Source: DASUPK01 sp036276255 (lineage in GTDB: Bacteria; Actinomycetota; Thermoleophilia; Solirubrobacterales; 70-9). From it: 31,126 bases of DNA. This document shows, one piece after another, positions 1-7,000 of the stretch (position 1 is its first letter; every line of letters begins with the position of its first letter). Where the stretch lies: assembly GCA_036276255.1 (NCBI GenBank), contig DASUPK010000141.1:1-31126 (forward strand), written 5' to 3'. Below the pieces are notes generated by a model. That model saw nothing but the letters and a program-made list of their open reading frames with translations. It had not been told where the DNA came from and did not search any database. Both the position numbers and the translations under genes were made by a program.

Positions 1-911
1 TCTTCGCGGTCAGTCCGGAGGTCGTGGCCCATGACCTCCATCCCGAGTACCTCTCGACCAAGTACGCGCTCGAGCTGGAGGGGGTCGAGACGGTGGCGGT
101 GCAGCACCACCACGCACACCTCGCCTCCTGCCTGGCGGAGCATCGCGAGACCGGCCCGGCGGTCGGGGCGATCTTTGACGGCACCGGCTACGGCACCGAC
201 GGGACGGTCTGGGGAGGAGAGCTGCTGGTCGGGGACGCCAAGGGCTTCGAGCGCCGCGGACGTTTGCACCCGGTGCGTATGCCCGGCGGCGAGCGCGCCA
301 TCCATCAGCCCTGGCGAATGGCCTGCTCATGGCTGTTCGACGCTCTCGGGCCCGAGCCTCCACTGCCGCCGCTGATCGCCGCGCACGTGTCCGCCGAGGA
401 GTGGCAGAAGGTCGGAAAGCTGGCCGCGAGCGGGCTCGCCTCTCCGCTCACCTCCAGCGCCGGGCGGCTGTTCGACGCCGTGGCGGCGCTCTGCGGCATC
501 AGGGCCGAGGTGAACTATGAGGGCCAGGCGGCGGTCGAGTTCGAGGGCATCGCCGATGCAACGGAGGGCGGTGAGTACCCGCTCCCGGGGGACGAGCTGC
601 TCGACGCCCGCGAGACGGTGCGGGCGATCCTGGCCGACCTGGGAGCGGGGGTCCCCGTCTCCGTGGTGGCGGCGCGGTTCCACAACGGCGTCGGCCACGC
701 GACCGCGCGTGCCTGCGCGAGGATCGCGGAGGCTGACGGAATCGACCGCGTGGTCCTCTCCGGCGGGGTCTTCCAGAACCGCCTGCTCCTCGAGCGAACG
801 ACCGAGGCGCTGGAGCGGACCGGCCTTCGCGTCCTGGTGCCGAGGCTGCTGCCTCCGAACGACGGTGGGATCGCCTTCGGCCAGGCTGCGGTGGCGGCGG
901 CGAGCGCCTAG
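1..911 (+). CDS. hypF: HypF carbamoyltransferase, C-terminal part (5' end outside window)
   Basis: HypF uses carbamoyl phosphate and ATP to make a thiocarboxamide on the C-terminal Cys of HypE, the precursor of the CN ligands of NiFe hydrogenases. The reading frame is open from the window edge (codons from base 3), so the acylphosphatase, zinc-finger and YrdC-like domains lie outside and only the Kae1-like C-terminal domain is seen. Visible family motifs are AHDLHPEYLST, the metal-binding HHHAH in QHHHAHLASC, FDGTGYGTDGTVWGGE, the Gly-rich SGGVFQNRLL and the terminal PPNDGGIAFGQA. The GTG at base 24 lies inside a conserved motif and is not a real start. It converges with the minus-strand gene ending at 927. 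The nickel transporter and metalloregulator next door fit a hydrogenase role. Confidence 0.93.
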   Translation, partial: FAVSPEVVAHDLHPEYLSTKYALELEGVETVAVQHHHAHLASCLAEHRETGPAVGAIFDGTGYGTDGTVWGGELLVGDAKGFERRGRLHPVRMPGGERAIHQPWRMACSWLFDALGPEPPLPPLIAAHVSAEEWQKVGKLAASGLASPLTSSAGRLFDAVAALCGIRAEVNYEGQAAVEFEGIADATEGGEYPLPGDELLDARETVRAILADLGAGVPVSVVAARFHNGVGHATARACARIAEADGIDRVVLSGGVFQNRLLLERTTEALERTGLRVLVPRLLPPNDGGIAFGQAAVAAASA

Positions 912-926
912 CCGCCGAGCGGGAGC

Positions 927-1274
927 TCAGGCGAGCGGGCTCCAGCGGGAGGACCAGCCGGGCGCGAGCCGTTGCCGAGCGCTGACGCGACCACGGCGAT
1001 ACGACGGAGGGTGGGGGCCCATGGCCCAGGGATGCCAGCCGAGGGTCCCGTAGGCCTCGCGCAGCTCGGCCTTCAGCTCGCCGCGATGCTCGCCGCACGC
1101 GTACCGGGCCCGCCCGTAGATGCCGTTGCCGCTCCAGGCGAGCCAGTTGCCCGGCTGGACGTCGAGGTACTCGCCGAAGAGCAGCTCCTGGAGCGTCGCC
1201 TCGAGGCCCCGCTCCGTCATGCCCTCGGCTCGCTCACCGCAGTACTCGCACCTGAAGATCAGCCGAGACGGCAC
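927..1274 (-). CDS. Small putative Zn-binding protein of the nickel operon
   Basis: A 115-residue soluble protein starting at GTG 1274, four bases after the stop codon of the nickel transporter gene, so almost certainly co-transcribed with it. GGAG at 1287-1290 lies within the end of the transporter gene. It has a CEYC pair (C9, C12) and a later ACGEH (C60, H63), which could form a C2CH zinc or nickel site. The segment between is rich in Trp, Gly and Tyr (GNWLAWSGNGIYG), followed by YGTLGWHPW. I recall similar actinobacterial hypothetical proteins but know no function. The last 25 residues are basic and low in conserved-looking motifs. I infer only a metal-binding role from the residues and the operon. 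Confidence 0.7.
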   Translation of the reverse strand: MPSRLIFRCEYCGERAEGMTERGLEATLQELLFGEYLDVQPGNWLAWSGNGIYGRARYACGEHRGELKAELREAYGTLGWHPWAMGPHPPSYRRGRVSARQRLAPGWSSRWSPLA

Positions 1275-1278
1275 GCGA

Positions 1279-2016
1279 TCAGGTTACTCCGGCGTACCAG
1301 AGGCCAAAGATCAATCCGAACGTTCCCACCAGGGGAATGAGAACCCCGCGGTAGACGGGCTCGATCGCCGGTCGCGTCAGGATCCACGCAAAGCCGGCTG
1401 TGAACGCCGCCATCGAGACGAGAGTGGCGGGCGCGAAGACCGCCAGCGCCGCCGCCGCCTCCAGTCTGCCCGGGAGCCCGGTGAGCAGGAGGACCGCCAC
1501 CGCCCCGCTGCCGGCGAGACCGTGGAGCAGGCCGATGCCGAACGCCTGGGTCGGCGTGCGTGCGGTCGTGTGCTGATGATGGTGTCCGTGCTGCAGGTGG
1601 CGGTGGGCGGAGTCCTCGTGCCGATGGCGACCTGTCCGATAGTCACCGCGGAGCCATTTCCACAGCACCCGCGCAGCGAGCAGCAGGATCACGGCCCCGA
1701 TCGCCTTCTCGGCTCCTGACTCGAGCCATGGGGGCATCTCCGACTTGAACGCGATCAGGGGGATGCCGACCAGCAGCAGGGTCGTCGCGTGGCCGAGCCC
1801 CCACCAGGCGCCGAGCCGGGCGGCGACCCGCGTGTCCCCGTCCTCAGATGCGACGAGCGACGTGACGGCCACGAGATGGTCCGGATCGGATGCGTGGCGC
1901 AGGCCGAGCAGGAGCGCGATCCCGAGCGCGACGATCAGCGGCGCCCCCGAGAAGAGCCCGGTGAGCCAATGGTCCGCGGATTCGAGCGGGGCGAAGAGGG
2001 GATGGAGGTCGATCAT
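1279..2016 (-). CDS. NiCoT-like nickel/cobalt transporter
   Basis: A polytopic membrane protein of 245 residues with about six hydrophobic segments. The signature HASDPDH matches the HX4DH motif that NiCoT permeases use to select Ni/Co. LGHATTLLLVGI and GLLHGLAGSGAVAV are further family-like segments. Between them is a His-rich cytoplasmic-type loop (GRHRHEDSAHRHLQHGHHHQH), a likely metal-buffering stretch. I chose ATG 2016 rather than a GTG 21 bases upstream because AAGGAG sits eight bases before it, and because ATG overlaps the regulator's TGA stop in an ATGA. Its place behind a Fur-family regulator and beside hypF points to nickel supply for a hydrogenase. RcnA-type efflux proteins also have His-rich loops, but the DH pair favours uptake. 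Confidence 0.85.
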   Translation of the reverse strand: MIDLHPLFAPLESADHWLTGLFSGAPLIVALGIALLLGLRHASDPDHLVAVTSLVASEDGDTRVAARLGAWWGLGHATTLLLVGIPLIAFKSEMPPWLESGAEKAIGAVILLLAARVLWKWLRGDYRTGRHRHEDSAHRHLQHGHHHQHTTARTPTQAFGIGLLHGLAGSGAVAVLLLTGLPGRLEAAAALAVFAPATLVSMAAFTAGFAWILTRPAIEPVYRGVLIPLVGTFGLIFGLWYAGVT

Positions 2017-2471
2017 TTCTCTCGCTCCTTCGCGCACTTGGGGCAGAGGCCGGCGACGGGGAAGTGGCTGAACCGCGCCTCGTACGAGAAGCGCCTGCGG
2101 ATGAAATCGCGTACCTCATCGAGCTCGGAGGGATCGACGGCGATGTGGGTGCCGCACGAGTCGCAGAGGAGGTACTCACGCGGGCCGAGGGAGGCGCGAG
2201 CGTAGAGGCCGGGGCCGTGGCCGAGGTGAACATGGCGGATGAGGCCGAGGCGCTCCAGCGCCTCAAGGTTGCGGTAGACCGACCCCAGGTCGGAGCGGCC
2301 GCCGAGCCGCTCGAGCAGCTCCTCCGCCGAGAGGGGCTGATCGGCCTCCCAGAGCGCCTCGATCAGCAGGCGCCGCGCGGAGGTCACCCGAAGTCCCCCC
2401 TCGCGGACCGCCGCCATCGCCGCGTCCAGGTCGCGAGCCTCGATCGGTGGGACTGAATGAGCGAGCGTCAC
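2013..2471 (-). CDS. Fur-family metalloregulator, probably nickel-responsive (Nur-like)
   Basis: A 152-residue Fur-family repressor: an N-terminal winged helix (GGLRVTSARRLLIEAL, then GSVYRNLEALERLGLI as the recognition part) and a C-terminal dimerisation and metal-binding domain. Two CxxC pairs (CDSC and CPKC) form the usual structural zinc site, and His residues in HVHLGH and FSHF can bind the regulatory metal. It is translationally coupled to the nickel transporter. The start is GTG 2471, nine bases below a TAGGGT -10 element, with no clear Shine-Dalgarno. The operator found in its promoter fits the Nur consensus better than Zur or Fur boxes. The nickel assignment is inferred from operator and neighbours; the family is clear from sequence. 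Confidence 0.9.
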   Translation of the reverse strand: MTLAHSVPPIEARDLDAAMAAVREGGLRVTSARRLLIEALWEADQPLSAEELLERLGGRSDLGSVYRNLEALERLGLIRHVHLGHGPGLYARASLGPREYLLCDSCGTHIAVDPSELDEVRDFIRRRFSYEARFSHFPVAGLCPKCAKEREK

Positions 2472-2480
2472 GCGAACCGC

Positions 2481-2509
2481 ACCCTATTGCGAAGGGCTCG
2501 CAATAGCAA
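2481..2509 (-). promoter_or_regulatory. Promoter of the Fur-family regulator/nickel operon
   Basis: Reading on the minus strand: TTGCTA at 2509-2504, 17 bases, TAGGGT at 2486-2481, then nine bases to the GTG start at 2471. The message would be leaderless or nearly so. The 17-base spacer is exactly the TTGC...GCAA core of the inverted repeat. Confidence 0.5.
2484..2506. promoter_or_regulatory. Candidate Nur operator (9-5-9 inverted repeat)
   Basis: A perfect inverted repeat with arms CTATTGCGA and TCGCAATAG around a five-base spacer. Its core TTGCGA-N5-TCGCAA fits the published Streptomyces Nur box, tTGCaa-N5-ttGCAA. On the minus strand it lies between a possible -35 TTGCTA (2509-2504) and a -10 TAGGGT (2486-2481), overlapping both. 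This is the expected place for an autorepressor site. Confidence 0.75.
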
Positions 2510-2570
2510 GGACTGACTCCGCTGGCGAAAGGGGCGTTTGGGCGACGGCACGTGGGGGCATGCCGAGCGC

Positions 2571-3050
2571 ATGGACCAGAAGATGCTCGGCATCTACCTG
2601 AACGATCACCTCGCCGGGTCTGTCGTCGGGAACTCGCTGGCGCGGCGCTTCGAGCGCGAGAACCGGGGTAACGACTACGGGCGCCCCATCGGGGAGATCG
2701 CCCGCGAGATCGAGGAGGATCAGGCCGCGCTGGTGGAGGTGATGGACCGGATCGGCGTCCGCCGCAAGCAGGCCAGGCTCGCGATCGCCCGCGTCGCGGA
2801 GCTCGGTATGCGGCTGAAGCCCAACGGCAGGCTGATCGGCTACTCGCCGCTGAGCCGGGTCATCGAGCTCGAGGGCCTCACGATCGGGATCACCGGCAAG
2901 CTCGAGCTCTGGCGCTCGATGGCAGCCCTGGAGGATGGCCCGGGGATCGCCGGATTCGACTTCGAGCGCCTTGCGGCCCGGGCCGAGGACCAGCGCGACC
3001 GCGTCGAGGACCTCCGAGTGAGGGCGGCCCGCGAGGCGTTCAGCGGCTAG
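2571..3050 (+). CDS. Conserved protein of unknown function, all-helical
   Basis: A 159-residue, mostly helical soluble protein. It opens MLGIYLNDHLAGSVVGNSLARR and later has LKPNGRLIGYSPLSRVIELEGL. I recall this pattern from uncharacterised actinobacterial proteins. The Glu/His-containing helices (NDHLAG; EIEEDQAALVEVMDRIG) suggest a ferritin-like or DUF892-like helical bundle, but I cannot see a proper di-metal motif, so I do not assign a function. The start is ATG 2571 with a G-rich stretch about 14 bases upstream. It is divergent from the nickel regulator, with the Nur-like operator about 65 bases upstream, so nickel control is possible. It ends in a four-base tail-to-tail overlap with the next gene. 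Confidence 0.75.
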   Translation: MDQKMLGIYLNDHLAGSVVGNSLARRFERENRGNDYGRPIGEIAREIEEDQAALVEVMDRIGVRRKQARLAIARVAELGMRLKPNGRLIGYSPLSRVIELEGLTIGITGKLELWRSMAALEDGPGIAGFDFERLAARAEDQRDRVEDLRVRAAREAFSG

Positions 3051-3532
3051 AGGCCCGGCTTGACCGACATATCGAGCACCACCAGGATCAGCAGCACCAG
3101 CTCGATTCGCGAAACGAGGAAGATCCGGCTGAGCCGGCGCTGATACTCGGCGTCCTCGGGGCTGCGCTCCTCGACGAGCTTGCTGAGCCGGCCCGACTCC
3201 GGGCCGAGATATACGGTGCCGGCGATCAGGGAGAGCAGCCAGACCACGAAGCCGAACGTGACCCAGCCCTGGGCGAGGTCATACGCGCCACTCGACTCGT
3301 GCAGCAGGATGAAGCCGAGGATGACGAGGAGCAGGGAGGCCGGGACCAGGACGCGCGACCCGTACCACTCGATCTCGCCGGCGAAGTGGGCGACCCGGTC
3401 GCCCCCCGCCCGCTTGGCGCGGATCACGAAGATCTGAATCGCAACGTCGCTCCCGACCCACACCACCGCGAAGAGGATGTGGAGCGCGAGGAGCCACTTG
3501 TAGGCGTCGCTGCCGACTACACCGAGGAACAT
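3047..3532 (-). CDS. DUF2269-like integral membrane protein
   Basis: A 161-residue protein with four predicted membrane helices: LLALHILFAVVWVGSDVAIQI, VLVPASLLLVILGFILL, GWVTFGFVVWLLSLIAGTVYL and a C-terminal IELVLLILVVLDMSV. The LHILFAVVWVG opening, with a His in helix 1, is typical of DUF2269 and related CopD/SHOCT-neighbour membrane proteins of unknown function. The start is ATG 3532, nine bases below a TAGGCT -10 element and without a ribosome binding site, so a leaderless message is likely. The stop codon shares CTAG with the stop of the convergent gene. Function unknown. Confidence 0.78.
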   Translation of the reverse strand: MFLGVVGSDAYKWLLALHILFAVVWVGSDVAIQIFVIRAKRAGGDRVAHFAGEIEWYGSRVLVPASLLLVILGFILLHESSGAYDLAQGWVTFGFVVWLLSLIAGTVYLGPESGRLSKLVEERSPEDAEYQRRLSRIFLVSRIELVLLILVVLDMSVKPGL

Positions 3533-3541
3533 CGGCGCGGA

Positions 3542-3547
3542 AGCCTA
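3542..3547 (-). promoter_or_regulatory. -10 element TAGGCT, leaderless promoter of the DUF2269-like gene
   Basis: TAGGCT on the minus strand fits TAnnnT and ends nine bases before the ATG at 3532. There is no Shine-Dalgarno in the gap, which would put the transcript start at or next to the start codon. Confidence 0.5.
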
Positions 3548-3588
3548 TCCACGGCCGCCGTCAGAACGGACTGATTGGAGCTAGCGGC

Positions 3589-3786
3589 TCAGGAGAACTC
3601 TTCGAGTGAGCGCCGCTGCCGGCGCAGCTCGTGGTCCCGCTGCTTGGCGGGGACGCCGGACTCACCGGTCACCGCCTCGTTGTGGGTGACGTCCACGATG
3701 GCCCGGAAGCGCTCCGTCTCGGAGCCCGGGCTGGACGGTTCCCCGATCGCCTGCTCTCCCCGGTCTGCGTTGTTCTGCTTCGTCAT
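3589..3786 (-). CDS. Small hydrophilic protein of unknown function
   Basis: A 65-residue, highly charged protein without hydrophobic or Cys-rich segments. It reads ERFRAIVDVTHNEAVTGESGVPAKQRDHELRRQRRSLEEF and is probably disordered or forms one helix at the end. Support for a real gene: strongly G/C third positions, ATG 3786, and GGAG four bases upstream within AACGGAGAACG. It stands alone between the DUF2269-like gene and the gltB promoter region, pointing away from gltB. I do not recognise it. Confidence 0.6.
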   Translation of the reverse strand: MTKQNNADRGEQAIGEPSSPGSETERFRAIVDVTHNEAVTGESGVPAKQRDHELRRQRRSLEEFS

Positions 3787-3923
3787 CGTTCTCCGTTAAT
3801 CGTTGCTGTGGGCCCCATGTGCTCCTGCACTTAGTTGTACCAGTTTGTGAGCGTTGCTAAACACTATGTAGAACCGCTCATCAGGCTGAAAGTAGCGCTG
3901 CAGCAGGCTGGAACCGGGTCAGT

Positions 3924-3971
3924 CCCGCTATTTGCGGGCAAACCGCAGGAAGCGCCGCGCCGGCGCGGCGC
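3924..3971. promoter_or_regulatory. Hairpin and 20-bp perfect palindrome upstream of gltB
   Basis: CCCGC-TATTT-GCGGG (3924-3938) forms a small hairpin. Just after it, GCGCCGCGCCGGCGCGGCGC (3952-3971) is a perfect 20-base palindrome. The palindrome covers the place where the -35 element of the TATAAT promoter should be (about 3965-3970), so it may be a regulator site for gltB. No known family site is recognised. Confidence 0.4.
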
Positions 3972-3987
3972 CATGTGGGCCCCTGCC

Positions 3988-3993
3988 TATAAT
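3988..3993 (+). promoter_or_regulatory. Consensus -10 (TATAAT) for gltB
   Basis: A perfect TATAAT in very GC-rich DNA, about 65 bases before the gltB start. No TTGACA-like -35 is visible at the right spacing, which suggests activator dependence. A second weaker candidate lies upstream: TTGTAC 3835-3840, 17 bases, TAAACA 3858-3863. Confidence 0.5.
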
Positions 3994-4047
3994 TTCCCGC
4001 CCGTCGGTCCAACCCGTCGCGCGCCCGCTCGAAGAAGGCGCGGATCC

Positions 4048-4052
4048 GGAGG
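4048..4052 (+). promoter_or_regulatory. Ribosome binding site deciding the gltB TTG start
   Basis: GGAGG, five bases before TTG 4058. It is the only strong Shine-Dalgarno upstream of the gltB catalytic Cys, so it favours TTG 4058 over in-frame alternatives further upstream that would start in the promoter region. Confidence 0.7.
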
Positions 4053-4057
4053 CCCAA

Positions 4058-7000
4058 TTGAAGAACTCGTCCCCCCAGCGTGAGCGCTTGTCGCCCGAGC
4101 GCGCATACCGGCCCCGCGTCTCGCCCCCGAGCGTGGAGGACAAGGACGCATGCGCGATCTATGCGTCGGTTCGCCGCGACGCCACTCCGAGCCACGAGCC
4201 GGTGACCCTCGCGCTCTCCTCGCTCCAGAAGATGCTGCACCGCGCCGGCAACGTGGACGGCGAGGGTGACGGCTGCGGCCTGCTGGTCGACATCCCGACG
4301 AAGATCTGGGCCGAGGAGGTTCGCCAGGGCGGTCACAACCCGTCGCTGGCGCGGGACGAGGCCTTCGCTGTCGCACACGTCTTCGTGGAGCGCTCCCAGG
4401 ATCTGGAGAAGATCCGCGACGGGGCTCGTGAGCTGCTGGGGAAGGCCGGCTTCCGGATCCTCGCCGAGCGGGTCGGCGCCGTCGACTCCGCCGCTCTCGG
4501 GCCCACCGCCCGGGAGGAGGAGCCCCAGTTCTGGCAGTTCGCCGGGCTCGTCCCCGAGGCGGCCGACACGGACCGCTCCTGCTTCAACCTGAAGGTCGCC
4601 CTCGAGGAGAAGCTCGGCGTCCACGTCGCCTCCTTCTCGGGGCGAACCTGCGTCTACAAGGTGATGGGCGCACCCAAGGTCCTCGGCGGTTACTACCCGG
4701 ACCTCGCGGATGAGCGCTTCGAGACCATCGGCTGCTTCGGCCACAACCGCTACTCGACCAACACCTGGCCGTCGTTCACCCGCGTCCAGCCCTTCGGCGT
4801 CCTCGGCCACAACGGCGAGATCAACACGATCGAGCAGCTCCGCCAGGAGGCGCGGATGCTGGACGTCCCGATCGGCGAGGGGAACTCCGATTCCCAGGAC
4901 CTGAACCGGACCATCGAGACGCTGTGTCGCCGCCACGGCCTCTCGCTGGCCGAGGCGATGGAGATGGTGGTCCCGCCGATCGTCGACGAGATCGCCGGCC
5001 TCCCGGAGGAGCTCCACTCCTTCTACGTGTACCTGCGCCAGACGATGGGCCCCTTCGCGCAGGGACCCGTCGCGCTGATCGCCCGCCATCGCGACGAGTG
5101 CGTCTTCTCCGCCGACGCGATGGGGCTCCGCCCGCTCTGGCAGCTCGAGACTCCCAACGACTTCATCTTCAGCTCCGAGCCCGGCGTCGTCTCCCTCGCC
5201 GAGATGATCTCGGAGCCCCAGCCGATGGCCCCCGGCCAGAAGTTCATGGTGCTGATCGATCGCGACCGCAAACGTTCGACACTCCACCCGCACGCCGAGA
5301 TGCTGCACAAGGTGCGCGAGCGCTGGATGAGGCGGACCGGGGTGGAGGAGGTCGCACCGTACGACCGCGCGCTCGAGACCGGAGGCCCGCTCGAGGGCCC
5401 CGAGATCCCCGGCTACACCGACGCCGGCCCCGAGGACCCTGTCCAGGTGGAGGACCGTGTGCTCGCCGGCTTCGGCTGGCAGCGCGACGACGTCAAGCTC
5501 GTCCAGCAGATGGCCGACAACGGCGCCGAGCCGATCGGCTCGCTCGGCTACGACGGCCCGCTGGCCGCCCTGTCGCCGGAGCGGCAGAACCTCGCCGACT
5601 ACTTCAAGGAGACCGTTGCCGTTGTCACCAACCCGGCGATCGACCGCGAGCGCGAGATCGAGCACTTCTCGACCCGGGCGGTCTTCGGCCGCCGGCCGGT
5701 CCTGTCGGACCCCTCGGAGGACAGCCTCACCGTGGAGACCGACTTCCCAGTGATCCTGGGAGGACACCACGATCTGGCGCCGCTCCCGCACAGCTCCTAC
5801 CGGCGCATCGCGAACGAACAGGGCACCTACGTGCTCGAGGACCTCTGGGCGTCCTTCGGCGACCGAGCCAAGGCGATCGACATCGCGCTGCTCGAGTCCG
5901 AGACGACACAGGGTGCGATCGAGAGGCTCCGCCAGGAGGCGGTCCGCGCCGTCGCCGAGGGAGCCGAGCTCCTCGTCCTCACCGACCGAACCGTCTACGA
6001 CGGCGAGCGCCGCTACATCGACCCGCACCTCGCGACCTCGGCGATCGACCAGGCCCTGAAGCAGTTCGGGGTCGGCGACGGCGAGGTCAACCTGCGGCGC
6101 CGCTGCTCGATCGTCTTGCGCTCGGCTGCCATCCGCAACGTGCATGACGTGATGATCGCCCTCGGCCTCGGCGCCAACGGGGTCTGCCCCTACGTGATGG
6201 TCGAGGTGATCTGCGTCGACGACTACGAGAACGACGTCAACAACCTCTGCGCCGCTCTCCGCAAGGGCATCGAGAAGGTGATCTCGACGATCGGGATCCA
6301 CGAGGTCCGGGGCTACGCCCGGCAGTTCTCCTCGATCGGGATCAAGCCCGAGCTCGCCCAGATCTTCCACACTGAGGCCTTCGCCGCCACCGAGAAGGGC
6401 GGCACCGGCTTCGCCGAGCTCGACGCCGACACCGACGCACGCCACCAGATCCTCACCGGGGACGAGGACGCGAAGCCGGCGAAGACCTTCCGCTTCTATC
6501 CGAAGGTCTACAAGGCGGCGATCGCCGCGGCGAACGGCTCTGCCGGATTCGACGAGTACTCGCACAAGGTCCGCGAGCAGGAGGCGCAGAGCCCGATCTC
6601 GATGCGCCACATCATGGGCTTCCGGAAGGAGCCGGATCGAGAGGCGGTCGATCCCTCGCAGGTGGACGCTTCAGTGGGCCACCACGACTATCCGGTGGTG
6701 ATCAGCTCGATGAGTTTCGGCTCGCAGTCGGAGCCGGCATTCCGCGCCTACGCCGAGGCCGCCAAGCGGATCAACATCCTCTGCATCAACGGGGAGGGCG
6801 GGGAGATCCAGGACATGTACGGCAAGTTCCGCAAGTGGCGCGGGCAGCAGGTCGCCTCGGGGCGCTTCGGTGTCTCGGCCGAGATGCTCAACTCGTCCTA
6901 CGTCGCCGAGATCAAGATCGGCCAGGGCGCAAAGCCCGGCGAGGGCGGCCACCTGCCTGGAAAGAAGGTGTCCGAGAAGGTGGCCTCGGCCCGGAACGCC

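Noticed and set aside
3832..4057. Riboswitch upstream of gltB
   Set aside because: The region has hairpins but no pattern of a glutamine or other riboswitch that I can recognise; listed only as palindrome and promoter.
3881..6610. 909-residue open frame on the minus strand
   Set aside because: It is antisense to gltB, whose product is clearly recognised; the frame stays open because of the high GC codon bias and its translation has no domain.
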